DNA from: JAKQIM01 sp964633225
Lineage (GTDB): Bacteria; Chloroflexota; Anaerolineae; Anaerolineales; UBA4823
Direction of reading: 5' to 3'
Assembly (NCBI GenBank): GCA_964633225.1
Contig: CAZWFQ010000005.1
Span: forward strand, 11,744-75,743
Length of the DNA stretch: 64,000 nt
The position numbers and the translations under genes were made by a program. Positions 63,968 to 64,000 of this stretch are shown here, piece after piece. Under the pieces are notes generated by a model, which worked only from the letters and a program-made list of their open reading frames with translations, did no database searches and had not been told where the DNA came from. Positions within the stretch are counted from its first letter, which is position 1, and every line of letters begins with the position of its first letter.

Positions 63968-64000
63968 TTGTAATAAAACCTTTCAAGAGATGTATTTTGT

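Overview
This 64 kb window is ordinary bacterial chromosome of moderately high GC with short intergenic gaps. I see no tRNA, rRNA, CRISPR array, intact insertion sequence or prophage. The best guess for the source is Chloroflexota, class Anaerolineae. That is inferred from the gene set: a secreted protein with ETGH-type repeats, an Agl23-like membrane glycosyltransferase fused to an NHL propeller, and a KimA/CeoB/CeoC-like potassium operon. No marker rRNA is present to confirm it. Three runs of exactly 100 N (15815-15914, 27639-27738, 46178-46277) are scaffold gaps of unknown true length, and each lies inside one gene.

Layout. 1-9.9 kb: end of recN, a penicillin-binding-protein-like protein with eroded active sites, a secreted HtrA-like protease, an ECF sigma/anti-sigma pair, a 41-residue membrane protein, a HAD phosphatase and a secreted repeat protein. 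9.9-16.3 kb (minus strand): an operon of a receiver/Y1-transposase-fold fusion, polA and a large TPR protein. 16.4-20.9 kb: a secreted lysozyme-like protein, a small conserved-looking protein, a LysM-M23 peptidase and rho. 20.9-22.3 kb: a redox operon whose middle gene carries an in-frame UGA at the first position of a CxxC motif, a probable selenoprotein. 22.4-25.7 kb: a sortase carrying its own LPGTG, and an amidohydrolase. 25.7-31.8 kb: the parB-parA-PfkB kinase-jag-yidC-(beta-propeller lipoprotein)-yidD-rnpA-rpmH block, without dnaA beside it. 31.8-39.9 kb: a potassium uptake operon, a flippase-like protein, a YugP-like protease, ctpA, an orphan CoA-transferase subunit and a nucleotidase. 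39.9-47.1 kb: mutL, a dehydrogenase, a histidine kinase/CpaE-like pair, tilS and a DUF47 protein. 47.2-55.6 kb: a degenerate tyrosine recombinase, an HD hydrolase, a SanA-like protein, PadR, an Lnt-like acyltransferase, folC and lon. 55.6-64 kb: an AlbA/ATPase protein, an MBOAT acyltransferase, the Agl23-NHL protein and a CASTOR/POLLUX-like channel.

Themes. (1) Several enzyme folds look catalytically dead: the PBP, the Y1 transposase fold and the tyrosine recombinase. (2) At least nine promoters have a -10 box 5-9 bases before the start codon, so leaderless mRNAs are probably common; this was used to choose several starts. (3) Convergent genes share long perfect-stem bidirectional terminators. 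The two most unusual loci are the receiver/Y1-fold fusion in the polA operon and the UGA-containing thioredoxin-fold gene with a SECIS-like hairpin.
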